A stretch of 64,000 nt of DNA from Candidatus Levyibacteriota bacterium (GCA_027334565.1 DAHWUP010000004.1:1-64000); one strand, 5' to 3'. Numbered from the stretch's first letter, positions 34,762-43,747 are shown. Notes: a model not told the origin generated them from the letters alone. Numbers and translations: made by a program.

Positions 34762-37191
34762 ATGAAATTGGACGGAATAAGGCAAAAGGTTTTTTTAGAC
34801 AGATACAGCTTAAAAGACTCAAAAGGAAATCCCATGGAAAAAACTGCGGGTGAGATGTGGAGAAGGGTTGCCAGAGGAATCGCCAGCGTAGAAAAGCCCA
34901 AAGATCGTAAAAACTGGGAAAAGAAATTCTACGATGTGATGGAAGATTTTAAATTCTTACCCGGCGGAAGGATACTGGCCGGCGCAGGAACCGGCTTCGA
35001 CGTTACTTATTATAATTGCTTCGTAATCCCCAATCCCCCCGACTCCAGAGGTGGAATAATGAATAACCTGACCCAGATGATCGAGATCATGGCTCACGGC
35101 GGCGGAGTCGGACTTAACCTTTCTTCTTTAAGACCCAGGGGAGCCAGGGTTAAAAAGGTCAATGGTTTTTCTTCCGGTCCCCTAAATTGGGCAGAACTTT
35201 ATTCTCTGGCGACCAAAGACATAGTCCAGCAGGGAGGTTCAAGAAGGGGCGCTTTGATGCTAATGCTCCACGACTGGCACCCCGATATAGAAGAATTTAT
35301 TACGGTAAAACAGGACCTTAGCAAAATTAACGGGGCCAACCTTTCGGTTTGCGTTTCCGACACTTTTATGAATGCCGTAAAACGCGACGAAGACTGGGAT
35401 TTGGTTTTCCCCGACCTCAATGACAAAAGGTACGACAAGAAATGGAACGGAGATATTGACGAGTGGAAAAAACTGGGGGGAAAAACCGAAGTTAAAAAAA
35501 CCGTTAAAGCACGATACCTTTGGGATTTGATTTGCACCGCCGCTTGGAAATCGGCAGAACCGGGACTCCATTTCCTAGAAAGAAGTAACAAACGTTCAAA
35601 CACCTGGTATTTTGAAAAATTGATTGCCACCAACCCCTGCGGAGAGCAGCCATTATCAGGCTGGGCGGTTTGCAATCTTGGTGCCATGAATCTGTCGGCG
35701 TATGTCAAAAACAGGAAATTTGATTATGTAAACTTTGCCAAAGACGTTCAAGTGGCGGTCAGGTTCCTGGATAACGTCATTGACGACACCCATTATTTCT
35801 ATAAGGAAAATGAAAAGGTAGCCAAGGATATCAGAAGACAAGGGTTGGGAATTATGGGTCTGGCGGATGCTTTGATTAAAATGGAAATCAAATATGGAAG
35901 CGATGAGTCGCTTAAGGTAATCGAGAAAATATTCAAAACCTTAAGGGATAATGCCTATATTTCCTCTTCGGATATCGCGGCGGAAAAAGGATCGTTCCCC
36001 AAGTACAGCCAAGAAAAATACCTTAACGGCTGGTTTATTAAAAGATTGCCGGAAGAGGTGAGGAAAAAAATCGCCAAACAGGGAATCAGAAACGCCGTGA
36101 TTCTAACGATCGCTCCGACCGGTACGACCGGGCTCTTGGCGGGAGCTTCCTCGGGAATAGAACCGGTTTATGAATTCGAGTTTATCAGGCGTGACAGGCT
36201 TGGCGAACACCAAATGTACCATCCGCTTTTTGATGAATGGAAAAAAGCTCATCCGAACGAACAAAAGCCAGACTATTTCGTTTCGGCAAACGACTTAACC
36301 CCCGAAAATCACGTCAAGGTTCAGGCGATCGCCCAAGAATATATTGATTCATCCATCTCCAAAACCGTCAACGCTCCTAAAACCCATACGGTTGAGGATG
36401 TCAAAAGACTATATGAAATGGCCCATGACATGGGTCTGAAGGGCATTACCTATATGCGCGACGGTTCAAGGGAGGGAGTACTGTCAAGAAAGGAAGATAA
36501 AAAAGAAGAACAAACAGTTATACCGCAAACCACGCTTCCGGTAATGCCGAGACCGGTAATGGTTGAGGGGGTTACTTATCAATCCGAAACCCCGGTCGGA
36601 AAAACCTTCATTACAATCAACCATAACGAGAACAACGAACCGTTCGAGGTATTTATTACCGTCGGAAAGTCGGGATCGGATGTTACCGCCATGGCGGATG
36701 CATTGGGTCGCATGATTTCGTTAAACTTAAGGCTTAATGGCTCGCTTTCACCCAGAGAAAGAGTGAGGCAAATTGTCGCACAACTGATCGGTATCGGTGG
36801 GGCAAGGGCGGTTGGTTTTGGAGCGAACAAAGTGTTATCGCTCCCGGACGCAGTTGCCAAAGTTTTGTCCAAGCACTTTGAGTTCAGGGTAAACGGAGTG
36901 GTCGAGGATAGGCCGAGAATCGTTAACACCGGTGGTAACGGACATTCAAACGGCGCAACCACCGGGACCGTGGCCATAACCCACGCCCCGGTTCCAGCCG
37001 ACCTGGACGCTCCGAATGAAGAAATAGTTAAAATCCAACAATTGACGCTTCAAACGCCCCAAGGGACACTGTCTGCTACTGAAGGTACGGCAACGGGACT
37101 TTATGACATCTGCCCCGACTGTGGCGCGGCAAGCCTTGCATACGAAGAAGGCTGCAAAAAATGCTACTCCTGCGGTTATTCCGAGTGCTGA
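34762..37191 (+). CDS. nrdJ: adenosylcobalamin-dependent (class II) ribonucleotide reductase
   Basis: An 809-residue enzyme making deoxyribonucleotides with coenzyme B12 as radical source. 'FLPGGRILAGAGT' lies at the N-terminus, 'HGGGVGLNLSSLRPRGA' in the barrel, 'NPCGEQPLSGWAVCNLGAMN' carries active-site residues, and 'LTIAPTGTTGLLAGASSGIE' is the phosphate-binding loop. The C-terminal Cys-rich tail 'CPDCGAASLAYEEGCKKC' passes electrons to the active site. There is no N-terminal ATP-cone and no intein. No class I or III enzyme is in the window, so cobalamin supply would matter for DNA synthesis. Confidence 0.95.
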   Translation: MKLDGIRQKVFLDRYSLKDSKGNPMEKTAGEMWRRVARGIASVEKPKDRKNWEKKFYDVMEDFKFLPGGRILAGAGTGFDVTYYNCFVIPNPPDSRGGIMNNLTQMIEIMAHGGGVGLNLSSLRPRGARVKKVNGFSSGPLNWAELYSLATKDIVQQGGSRRGALMLMLHDWHPDIEEFITVKQDLSKINGANLSVCVSDTFMNAVKRDEDWDLVFPDLNDKRYDKKWNGDIDEWKKLGGKTEVKKTVKARYLWDLICTAAWKSAEPGLHFLERSNKRSNTWYFEKLIATNPCGEQPLSGWAVCNLGAMNLSAYVKNRKFDYVNFAKDVQVAVRFLDNVIDDTHYFYKENEKVAKDIRRQGLGIMGLADALIKMEIKYGSDESLKVIEKIFKTLRDNAYISSSDIAAEKGSFPKYSQEKYLNGWFIKRLPEEVRKKIAKQGIRNAVILTIAPTGTTGLLAGASSGIEPVYEFEFIRRDRLGEHQMYHPLFDEWKKAHPNEQKPDYFVSANDLTPENHVKVQAIAQEYIDSSISKTVNAPKTHTVEDVKRLYEMAHDMGLKGITYMRDGSREGVLSRKEDKKEEQTVIPQTTLPVMPRPVMVEGVTYQSETPVGKTFITINHNENNEPFEVFITVGKSGSDVTAMADALGRMISLNLRLNGSLSPRERVRQIVAQLIGIGGARAVGFGANKVLSLPDAVAKVLSKHFEFRVNGVVEDRPRIVNTGGNGHSNGATTGTVAITHAPVPADLDAPNEEIVKIQQLTLQTPQGTLSATEGTATGLYDICPDCGAASLAYEEGCKKCYSCGYSEC

Positions 37192-37238
37192 TTCATTAAA
37201 AAGGATAAAATAGGGACAATTCTTATTGTTAAAATATT

Positions 37239-37784
37239 ATGTCCATTTATACGAAATTTGGCGATAAAGGAAAGACAAGTTTATTTGCAGGAAGGGTCGT
37301 TTCCAAATCAAGCGTAAGGGTTAACACCTATGGGTCGCTGGACGAACTCAATAGTTATCTGGGGGTCATCTTATCCAAGATAAAAAACAAAAAGATTAGG
37401 CAAGAGTTAACACTGGTCCAAAACGATTTGTTTGAAATAGGCGCATATCTTGCCAACCTTTCTTATAGCAAAGGACAGGCGCTTGATAAATATTTAGAAA
37501 AAAGGGTTTCGCAGTTTGAAAAAGAGATTGACACGTTAACGAACACAATGCCACCTCTTAAAAATTTCATTTTACCGGGAGGTTCCGAGACCGGCGCTAA
37601 TTTGCATTTTTCCAGGACCTTAACCAGGAGGGCGGAAAGGCGCGTCGTCGAACTTTCGGAAAAAGAAAAAGTAAGCCCGAAGGTACTGATATACATGAAC
37701 AGACTTTCGGACCTGCTTTTTACTTTTGCTAGATTTATAAATAAAGAAAATAAAGTTAAAGAAATTATTTGGTCGTCACGATAG
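37239..37784 (+). CDS. pduO: ATP:cob(I)alamin adenosyltransferase, PduO type
   Basis: A 181-residue trimeric adenosyltransferase. 'IYTKFGDKGKTSLFAG' binds ATP at the N-terminus, 'YGSLDELNSYLGV' is the family motif, and 'LPGGSETGANLHFSRTLTRR' with 'AERRVVEL' form the active site. It converts cob(I)alamin to adenosylcobalamin, exactly the cofactor that the preceding reductase needs. It lies 47 bases after nrdJ and may have its own TAAAAT -10 element just before the ATG. A cobalamin riboswitch follows immediately downstream. Confidence 0.95.
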   Translation: MSIYTKFGDKGKTSLFAGRVVSKSSVRVNTYGSLDELNSYLGVILSKIKNKKIRQELTLVQNDLFEIGAYLANLSYSKGQALDKYLEKRVSQFEKEIDTLTNTMPPLKNFILPGGSETGANLHFSRTLTRRAERRVVELSEKEKVSPKVLIYMNRLSDLLFTFARFINKENKVKEIIWSSR

Positions 37785-37787
37785 AAT

Positions 37788-37875
37788 AATTTCTTCGGGT
37801 GAAAGCCGGTGTAATCCCGGCGCTGTGCCGCAACTGTAAAGCCAGAGCCCCGTAAAAAATCTTCCGAGCAGAAGT
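37788..37875 (+). promoter_or_regulatory. cobalamin riboswitch
   Basis: The conserved core is plain: GGGTGAAAGCCGGTGTAATC, then CGGCGCTGTGCCGCAACTGT and AAAGCCAGAGCCCCG. The signature GCCGCAACTGTAAAGCC is the B12-box region. It begins directly after the pduO stop and precedes a terminator-like hairpin that also holds the ribosome-binding site of the next gene. Confidence 0.9.
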
Positions 37876-37891
37876 ATGTTTTTAATATACA

Positions 37892-37916
37892 ACTCCTCGG
37901 AATTTGAGGAGTTTTT
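37892..37916 (+). terminator. riboswitch expression platform: terminator hairpin holding the RBS
   Basis: ACTCCTC (37892-37898) pairs with GAGGAGT (37906-37912) and five Ts follow, ending at the ATG at 37917. GAGGAG is also the ribosome-binding site, five bases before the start. The same hairpin can stop transcription and hide the ribosome site, as expected for an OFF switch with cobalamin bound. Confidence 0.8.
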
Positions 37917-39071
37917 ATGTATTTGGAAACATCAAGGCATTATGATTTTCAACAACCCGGGCATGAAACGCAGGGCTTACCCCGTTCGCCTCTTGCCTAC
38001 GATCCGACCCTAGACTTTTCATATTATCATGCGCTTTCGGAAGGAAAACTCAATATAGGTAAGGATGACCTTGATGCATACATCAAGCGGCAATTGGTAA
38101 CCAATTTAAGCGAAAGGTTTGATATGCCCCTAAGCGTTACCAACTATAAAATAAGAGACGGACAAATTTACGGAGAAAATACCGATTTGCCGTTTACGGA
38201 AATGATTAAGCGGGGAATAGACCACCGACAAAAATACGGAAATCCCTTAGATTTCTCAAGAGAAGAAGCAGAGCTTACGGGATTTTTAAAAGTCCAGGCG
38301 GTATTGACAGACCCTAAAACTCCTTTGGGCACCGTAATGATATCGGTTTCACCAAGAGGACAAGAGGGATCATCCTATCAACATAATTTTGTGGACGGGA
38401 TGGAAGTAAAAGAGGATGAAACAGGCTCCAGGTTTATTGAGTCAACCAGATACGGTTCGTCATTAACCTTGAGCGAATTTTCGGACAGGTTGAATCAACT
38501 AGGTGAAATGAACGCGTACGATGGAGCAAACGATGCTTATTTTCTTTCACACCCGTTACGGGTAAATGGAATTTCGAAACAACAAGTGCGCTCGTTATTT
38601 GCGAACGAAGACGGAAAAGTCACGGATGATGAATTTGATTTTATCCTGCAGCAGTCGGCGCCTGTTTGGGAGCATTATCGCAAAACCATGGCCGATTTGG
38701 ATCTTGAAAATGCACTACTTAGTTTTAACGCCGGCCTGAATATAGCGGATGAGGCGCTGAAAACTTATCGGGGGGGGAAAGGGACTGGTCTTAGAAGCGG
38801 TAACCTTAACGAAATAATTGATGTCTATGGCAGGATCCCGGTTAGACAGGTAATGGTAGGGTGCGGTTCTTCTTCGGGATTTGATATTCCAAACGGTCCG
38901 GTAAATGCGTTAAGGCAAAATTCGCCCTTCAGCGTTTCGGAATTTGGTAAATTAACCGATCGATATGGGGAAAGGTCGTTTGATTGTCCGCATTGTGGTT
39001 GGAAAAATTCCCGCCCCGAAAACCAGCTGGTTGAAAAATGTAGCCATTGCGGCGGAAGCGTCAGATGCTGA
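37917..39071 (+). CDS. orphan protein with C-terminal zinc ribbon under B12 riboswitch control
   Basis: A 384-residue soluble orphan. Residues 1-320 are alpha/beta with no signal peptide; 'GYRGGKGTGLRSGN'-like and 'VMVGCGSSSGFDIPNGP' glycine-rich stretches lie in the last third. The C-terminus has two CxxC pairs ('FDCPHCGWKNSRP' and 'EKCSHCGGSVRC'), reminiscent of the Cys tail of nrdJ. It begins with the ribosome-binding site GAGGAG. The riboswitch should shut it off when cobalamin is plentiful, so a role in cobalamin salvage or a B12-sparing step is inferred. No family recognised. Confidence 0.8.
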   Translation: MYLETSRHYDFQQPGHETQGLPRSPLAYDPTLDFSYYHALSEGKLNIGKDDLDAYIKRQLVTNLSERFDMPLSVTNYKIRDGQIYGENTDLPFTEMIKRGIDHRQKYGNPLDFSREEAELTGFLKVQAVLTDPKTPLGTVMISVSPRGQEGSSYQHNFVDGMEVKEDETGSRFIESTRYGSSLTLSEFSDRLNQLGEMNAYDGANDAYFLSHPLRVNGISKQQVRSLFANEDGKVTDDEFDFILQQSAPVWEHYRKTMADLDLENALLSFNAGLNIADEALKTYRGGKGTGLRSGNLNEIIDVYGRIPVRQVMVGCGSSSGFDIPNGPVNALRQNSPFSVSEFGKLTDRYGERSFDCPHCGWKNSRPENQLVEKCSHCGGSVRC

Positions 39072-39122
39072 CCGGTGATGTTTTGAAGGTGAATTTTAAT
39101 TGTCCTTTAAGTGTAATAATGG

Positions 39123-39128
39123 TATCAT
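39123..39128 (+). promoter_or_regulatory. -10 element, leaderless start at 39135
   Basis: TATCAT exactly six bases before the ATG at 39135. The ATG at 39129 immediately follows the box and is therefore unlikely to be transcribed. Confidence 0.5.
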
Positions 39129-39134
39129 ATGCGT

Positions 39135-39644
39135 ATGGATAACACTGCCCAGACCAATCAATCGAATATTCAGGAAAGTTCTAATATTCAACCGAGCCAG
39201 TCTTCCAAGACCCAGCAGCCGGTGCCACAGCAACCGGCTACGCCTGTTGCATCTTCCAACAAAGAATTGGAAAAAAGCAGCGCATTTTCGGAAATAGTCA
39301 AACCTTCGGAGGAGGAAGTAAAGGTTGAGGAGGAATTGAAAAATGTCGGCGTTGTTGTTAATTCCGATAAACCGAAGCTGGATAAGGTTCATGAGCAAAT
39401 CGGGGTTAAGGCCTCCGCCGAAAGCGTTTCGGTTAGCACGTCTCCCCCGGCGAATATTACATTGCCTTTAAGCGAAGAGGAAGCGGACAGTGTCTTGAAA
39501 ACCAAACAATCAAAATTCCATCTGCAGGAAAACGTGGGCGAGTTTGCGGGAGAATATACCGAGGACTCACTCCCTTTTTTGGCTGCGCTGGTTGTAAAAG
39601 TATTCAAGGAAATGCATAAGAAAATATTCAGAAGAAAAAAATAA
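39135..39644 (+). CDS. Ser/Gln/Pro-rich orphan protein upstream of the VirD4-like ATPase
   Basis: A 169-residue protein. The first 45 residues are Gln/Ser/Pro-rich and disordered, the middle is Glu/Val/Lys-rich, and a conserved-looking C-terminal region contains 'LPLSEEEADSVLKTKQSKFH' and ends in the basic 'MHKKIFRRKK'. It has no membrane span. It ends one base before the VirD4/TraG-like gene, so the two are cotranscribed and it may be a soluble partner of that ATPase. Confidence 0.72.
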   Translation: MDNTAQTNQSNIQESSNIQPSQSSKTQQPVPQQPATPVASSNKELEKSSAFSEIVKPSEEEVKVEEELKNVGVVVNSDKPKLDKVHEQIGVKASAESVSVSTSPPANITLPLSEEEADSVLKTKQSKFHLQENVGEFAGEYTEDSLPFLAALVVKVFKEMHKKIFRRKK

Positions 39645-39645
39645 A

Positions 39646-42018
39646 ATGGGCAGTTCATATATTTATTCCAATATTAACAATCTATTGACGGCGCTGGTTT
39701 TAGCGGTGGTTATTCTTGCGGTTACGGCGGGATTGATACTGGGAGGATTATATCTTTTTCTCATCTGGTATAAAAACAGGGACAGGGAACAGCAGTCGTT
39801 GGATTCTACTTTGCTTCAAGTTTTGGTTCCGCGGGACAACGAAGTAAAAATCGACGCAGCAGAACAATTATTTTCAAGCCTAACCGGAGTCAGAACTCAC
39901 GGAATGTTCGCATTTTTAAAAAATCCCCCACATATTTCTTTTGAAATCGTCGGGATGCCCGAAGATATCAGGTTCTATATATATACTCCCAATAAATACC
40001 GTGATATTGTAGAAAAACAAATCAACGCTTCCTACCCCGATGCGGAAATAAGGGTGGTTGATGAGAAGCAGGCAAAGGAAGGGTTCATCATCGGAAACGA
40101 ATATAATATTTTTAGTAAGGAGGGAAAAGTCGCTTTTGCTTCACTCAAGCTCAAGGATTCTAACTATAAACCGCTTAAGATGTACAAGGATTTTGCGGTC
40201 GATCCGATGGCTTCAATGACCTCGGTTCTGGCGAAAATGAGTCAGGGGGAGGGCGCAGCGATTCAGATTTTGGTATCAGGAGCCGATTCTAAATGGAGCA
40301 AATCGGGAAGAAGCTATATTGCTACCACCAAGAAAAGCGAATCCAACCCCGAAACCGCCAAGTATTCATCCGATCCCAAAGAGCTTGAGGGAATTGAGAA
40401 TAAGATTTCAAAACCGGGTTTTTATTCCGTGATAAGAATCGTAGTTTCCTCAATGTCTCAGGAAGCGGCCAGTGCACACCTTGAAAATATATTAACGGCC
40501 TTTACCCAGTTTGACGGCACCAACTCTTTAACTAAAAACAAACATTGGCTTAAAGGGGGATTCATCCAGGACTTTGTTTACAGGTATTTTCCTACCCGTG
40601 GCAACCTTTCGGTCTTAACCAGCGAAGAGTTGGCCGGCGTTTTCCATCTGCCTAACAAAAGCGTTACCACACCGCACATTGAGTGGATCAATGCCAAACG
40701 GGCGCCGGCCCCGGCACAAATTCCATCATCCGGGCTTTATCTTGGAATGAGCACCTTTAGGGGGATTGCCAAACCGGTGTATGTCCAGGAAGACGATAGA
40801 AGAAGACATATGTATATTATCGGTAAAACTGGTGTCGGAAAGTCGGAATTATTAAAACAAATGATCGTTCAGGATGTCAATGAAGGCAAGGGCATCGGTG
40901 TAATAGACCCGCACGGGGATCTGATCGAGGATATCTTAAAACTGATCCCGCCGCAGCGGGCCGAAGATGTAATTTTGTTCGACCCCTCGGATACCGAAAG
41001 ACCGGCTGGTTTAAATATGCTCGAGGCGCAGACAGAACAGGAGAAACATTATATCGTATCTTCGATCGTTGGATTAATGTACAAACTGTATGACCCCAAT
41101 AAAACCGGGATTATCGGGCCGAGGTTTGAGCACGCGATCAGAAATGCCATGCTTACCGTGATGTACGAACCGGGTAGCACTTTTATCGAGGTGGTCAGGG
41201 CTTTAACCGATGCATCCTTTGTCCAGGAACTTTTACCTAAAGTCACCGATCCGATCGTCAGACGCTACTGGACCGATCAGATTGCGCAAACCAGCGATTT
41301 TCATAAATCCGAAGTTTTAGATTATATTGTTTCGAAATTCGGTCGTTTCGTCACGAATAAAATGATGCGAAACATCATCGGTCAGTCCAAATCCGCTTTT
41401 GACTTTAGAAAAGTAATGGATGAGGGAAAAATACTTTTGGTCAATCTCTCCAAAGGGAAAATCGGTGAGGAGAACTCAAGTTTTTTGGGTTTGGTGATGG
41501 TACCGAAAATTCTGGTTGCAGCCATGAGCAGACAGGACGTTCCACAGGAACAAAGGAGGGATTTTTATCTATATGTCGACGAGTTCCAGAATTTTGCTAC
41601 CCCCGATTTCGCGCAGATCCTTTCGGAAGCCAGGAAATACCGTCTTAATCTGATTGTCGCCAACCAGTTCATCGGGCAAATGGAGGAGGAGGTCAAAAAT
41701 GCCATCTTTGGGAATGTCGGGACGATCATGTCGTTTAGGGTGGGCGTCACCGATGCAAACTACCTTCAGCATGAGTTCCAGCCGACCTTTACCGAAGCGG
41801 ATCTTATCAATGTCGATGTCTATAATGCTTTTGTCAAAACCATTGTCAACAACGAACCGGTCACCCCGTTTTCTATCGATACCACCAAAGATATGACCAA
41901 GGAAAAAGGGATGGAGAACCCAAGGGTAGCGGAACTGATCAGGGAGCTTTCAAGGTTAAAATACGGAAAAGATGTCGTCAACCTCGAGGCGCAGATCGCA
42001 CAAAGAGCAAGACTTTAA
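39646..42018 (+). CDS. VirD4/TraG-like type IV secretion coupling ATPase
   Basis: A 790-residue protein. One N-terminal membrane helix ('LLTALVLAVVILAVTAGLIL') precedes a large cytosolic region of about 370 residues. The motor domain has Walker A 'IIGKTGVGKSELLKQ' (about residues 391-405), 'VIDPHGDLIEDIL', Walker B-like 'FYLYVDEFQNFA' and a TraM-recognition-type segment 'EARKYRLNLIVANQ'. Family members pump DNA or proteins across the membrane in conjugation or pilus systems. CPR genomes commonly keep one such ATPase without a full secretion operon. Its transported substrate is unknown. Confidence 0.85.
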   Translation: MGSSYIYSNINNLLTALVLAVVILAVTAGLILGGLYLFLIWYKNRDREQQSLDSTLLQVLVPRDNEVKIDAAEQLFSSLTGVRTHGMFAFLKNPPHISFEIVGMPEDIRFYIYTPNKYRDIVEKQINASYPDAEIRVVDEKQAKEGFIIGNEYNIFSKEGKVAFASLKLKDSNYKPLKMYKDFAVDPMASMTSVLAKMSQGEGAAIQILVSGADSKWSKSGRSYIATTKKSESNPETAKYSSDPKELEGIENKISKPGFYSVIRIVVSSMSQEAASAHLENILTAFTQFDGTNSLTKNKHWLKGGFIQDFVYRYFPTRGNLSVLTSEELAGVFHLPNKSVTTPHIEWINAKRAPAPAQIPSSGLYLGMSTFRGIAKPVYVQEDDRRRHMYIIGKTGVGKSELLKQMIVQDVNEGKGIGVIDPHGDLIEDILKLIPPQRAEDVILFDPSDTERPAGLNMLEAQTEQEKHYIVSSIVGLMYKLYDPNKTGIIGPRFEHAIRNAMLTVMYEPGSTFIEVVRALTDASFVQELLPKVTDPIVRRYWTDQIAQTSDFHKSEVLDYIVSKFGRFVTNKMMRNIIGQSKSAFDFRKVMDEGKILLVNLSKGKIGEENSSFLGLVMVPKILVAAMSRQDVPQEQRRDFYLYVDEFQNFATPDFAQILSEARKYRLNLIVANQFIGQMEEEVKNAIFGNVGTIMSFRVGVTDANYLQHEFQPTFTEADLINVDVYNAFVKTIVNNEPVTPFSIDTTKDMTKEKGMENPRVAELIRELSRLKYGKDVVNLEAQIAQRARL

Positions 42019-42031
42019 GTTTCCGCTTTGC

Positions 42032-42037
42032 TATAAT
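42032..42037 (+). promoter_or_regulatory. -10 element of tRNA-Ile(TAT)
   Basis: A perfect TATAAT eight bases before the tRNA 5' end. Confidence 0.65.
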
Positions 42038-42045
42038 CATGGCAA

Positions 42046-42117
42046 GCGTCCATAGCTCAGCGGTAGAGCGCTACTCTTATAAAGTAGATGTCCTTGGTCC
42101 GAATCCAAGTGGACGCA
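42046..42117 (+). tRNA. tRNA-Ile(TAT)
   Basis: The acceptor GCGTCCA/TGGACGC pairs fully. The D-arm GCTC/GAGC is intact. The anticodon stem CTACT/AGTAG has the loop CTTATAA, anticodon TAT (codon AUA). The T-loop reads TCCGAAT, so position 55 is C instead of the near-universal T. Most bacteria read AUA with a CAU tRNA modified by TilS. CCA is not encoded. Confidence 0.9.
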
Positions 42118-42322
42118 CTTTCGGTTAATGTTATTAGACAAAGCTATCGGTTTAAAAAAGACTTTTGCGCACCGGTCATTTTCCGGTTCGCGGATTTCAT
42201 AAGATTATAACGTAAATTTCCTTCTAGGAAGAACATTTCAGTTCCTCCATGAAAATGGTCCCACAAAGCGAATCCTTCAGGATTTTTAAGTTTTATAACA
42301 GTTTTTTAACCGAGGAACGAAT

Positions 42323-43183
42323 TTACAATTCGGTCAGCGTGGAGGTTTCTTTGCCCCGGTCGGGAACATACTGAAGGTATCTTTCGGTGGTAGAAAGCCT
42401 TTTATGACCCAAAACCTTGGACAAAACTACCAAGGAGACGCCGTGTTTTAAGTGGTGGGCAACAAAGGTGTGTCTTAAATCGTTAACTTTAGCGTCTTTG
42501 ATTTCCGCCAGCCTAAAGTATCTTTCTACCGCGGTCCTGATGTTTCTTATCAAAAACGGTTTTCCGCTTTTTGTAACGAAGACGTGATCGTCCGAAACTT
42601 TTGGTCTTATTTCCAGATACCTGTCAAGTGCGCTCTGGGCACTTTTGTTTAACGGGACATTTCTTTCTTCATGTTTTTCAAAGGGGGAGATATGCAGAGA
42701 ATCTTTTAATATATCCGAAAGCCTAAGATTTGCCAGTTCCCCGATCCTGATTCCGGTTTGAAGTAAAAGCTCGATTACCGCGAACATCCGCGAATCATTT
42801 CTGGCAGCATCCCTTAAAGCCCTGTATTCGGTAGGCGTCAAAATTCTGGGCGGTGCAAGTTGGTACTTAGGGTGCGCAACCAAAAGTGAAGGATCATCCG
42901 TGATATATTCGTTGACTTTTAAAAATCTGTAAAACGTTCTGGTCGAGTTGATTTTTCTGGAGACAGACTTTGGGGTATAACCTTCCTTGCCTAATTTGGC
43001 CAAAAAGGCTTGGATATCTTCGGTCGACACCTCATGGATATTGTTTTTCTTTAATTCTTCCAAAAAAGTAATCAGCTGGTCGACATCCTTACCATAAGCA
43101 ACCACCGTCGAAGCCGACTTTTGGTTTTGCTTTAAAAAATTCTTAAATTCCTCATGGGCATTTCTTAATGTCACCGGTTTCAT
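42323..43183 (-). CDS. tyrosine recombinase (XerC/D-type)
   Basis: A 286-residue site-specific recombinase. An N-terminal SAM-like core-binding domain (about 1-90) leads to a catalytic domain with 'LQTGIRIGELANLRLSDI' (first Arg), 'NDLRHTFVAHHLKHGVSLVV' (second Arg), 'KVLGHKRLSTTERYLQYV' (His and the nucleophilic Tyr). The His of the usual HxxR motif is Asn here ('NDLR'). It could be the chromosome dimer resolvase of this genome or the integrase of a tRNA-linked element. The tRNA-Ile 200 bases away and the odd tRNA region beyond favour keeping both options open. Confidence 0.88.
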   Translation of the reverse strand: MKPVTLRNAHEEFKNFLKQNQKSASTVVAYGKDVDQLITFLEELKKNNIHEVSTEDIQAFLAKLGKEGYTPKSVSRKINSTRTFYRFLKVNEYITDDPSLLVAHPKYQLAPPRILTPTEYRALRDAARNDSRMFAVIELLLQTGIRIGELANLRLSDILKDSLHISPFEKHEERNVPLNKSAQSALDRYLEIRPKVSDDHVFVTKSGKPFLIRNIRTAVERYFRLAEIKDAKVNDLRHTFVAHHLKHGVSLVVLSKVLGHKRLSTTERYLQYVPDRGKETSTLTEL

Positions 43184-43306
43184 AACTAAATAAGTTCAAA
43201 ATATCCCTTACTTCAAAAGGCTATTTAATGTATCCTATAATATCACCAATTTTCACAATAGTCAAGCACGAATACCTGCTTAATGTGTTATGATGATATT
43301 TGAATT

Positions 43307-43645
43307 ATGAAAAAGCTGGGATTTGTATTATTGGTTATAGTACTTTTGCTGATCGTCAACGGTTTGGTTCATTCCATCTTCGATTTGTGGCAAAAACAAA
43401 GCCTATTGACTCAAGCGCAACAAGAGCTAAACGCACAAAAGCTTAAAAACACCAAGTTAAAAGCAGAACTTTCTTACGTACAAAGCCCTCAGTTTATTAA
43501 CCAGACGGCCCGAAACGAACTTTTCCTGTCAAAGCCCGGAGAACAGCAAGTGATAATTGAGAATCAGACACCCAATTCAAGTAGGCCTGCGGCAACCGTG
43601 GATAATCGTCCGAATTGGCAAAAGTGGCTTCAGTTATTTTTCTAA
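43307..43645 (+). CDS. FtsB/DivIC-family septum formation protein
   Basis: A 112-residue protein with one N-terminal membrane helix ('GFVLLVIVLLLIVNGLVHSIF'), then a coiled coil ('AQQELNAQKLKNTKLKAELS') and the family's 'INQTARNELFLSKPGEQQVI'. FtsB/DivIC bridges FtsL and FtsQ at the division site, outside the membrane. The C-terminal tail is Asn/Pro-rich. It stands alone and ends 31 bases before tRNA-Met on the other strand. Confidence 0.85.
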   Translation: MKKLGFVLLVIVLLLIVNGLVHSIFDLWQKQSLLTQAQQELNAQKLKNTKLKAELSYVQSPQFINQTARNELFLSKPGEQQVIIENQTPNSSRPAATVDNRPNWQKWLQLFF

Positions 43646-43675
43646 AGTACTAGGGGCGAGATTCAAATTGTTCAG

Positions 43676-43747
43676 TACCAACGGCTGGATTCGAACCAGC
43701 GACTTGACGCTTATGAAACGTCCGCTCTACCCCTGAGCTACGTTGGC
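43676..43747 (-). tRNA. tRNA-Met(CAT), elongator-type
   Basis: The acceptor GCCAACG/CGTTGGT closes with a G.T pair at its end. The D-arm GCTC/GAGC, the anticodon stem GACGT/GCGTC with the loop TTCATAA (CAT) and the T-arm with the loop TTCGAAT are intact. There is no C1-A72 mismatch, so it is an elongator Met or a CAU-type Ile tRNA. Its first 21 bases also encode the end of the upstream gene. CCA is not encoded. Confidence 0.9.

Noticed and set aside
34762..37191. Intein in the ribonucleotide reductase
   Set aside because: The reductase motifs run without interruption and no splicing-domain sequence is present.
43676..43747. tRNA-Met as the initiator
   Set aside because: It has a normal closed acceptor end without the C1-A72 mismatch, unlike the split tRNA at 44.5 kb.
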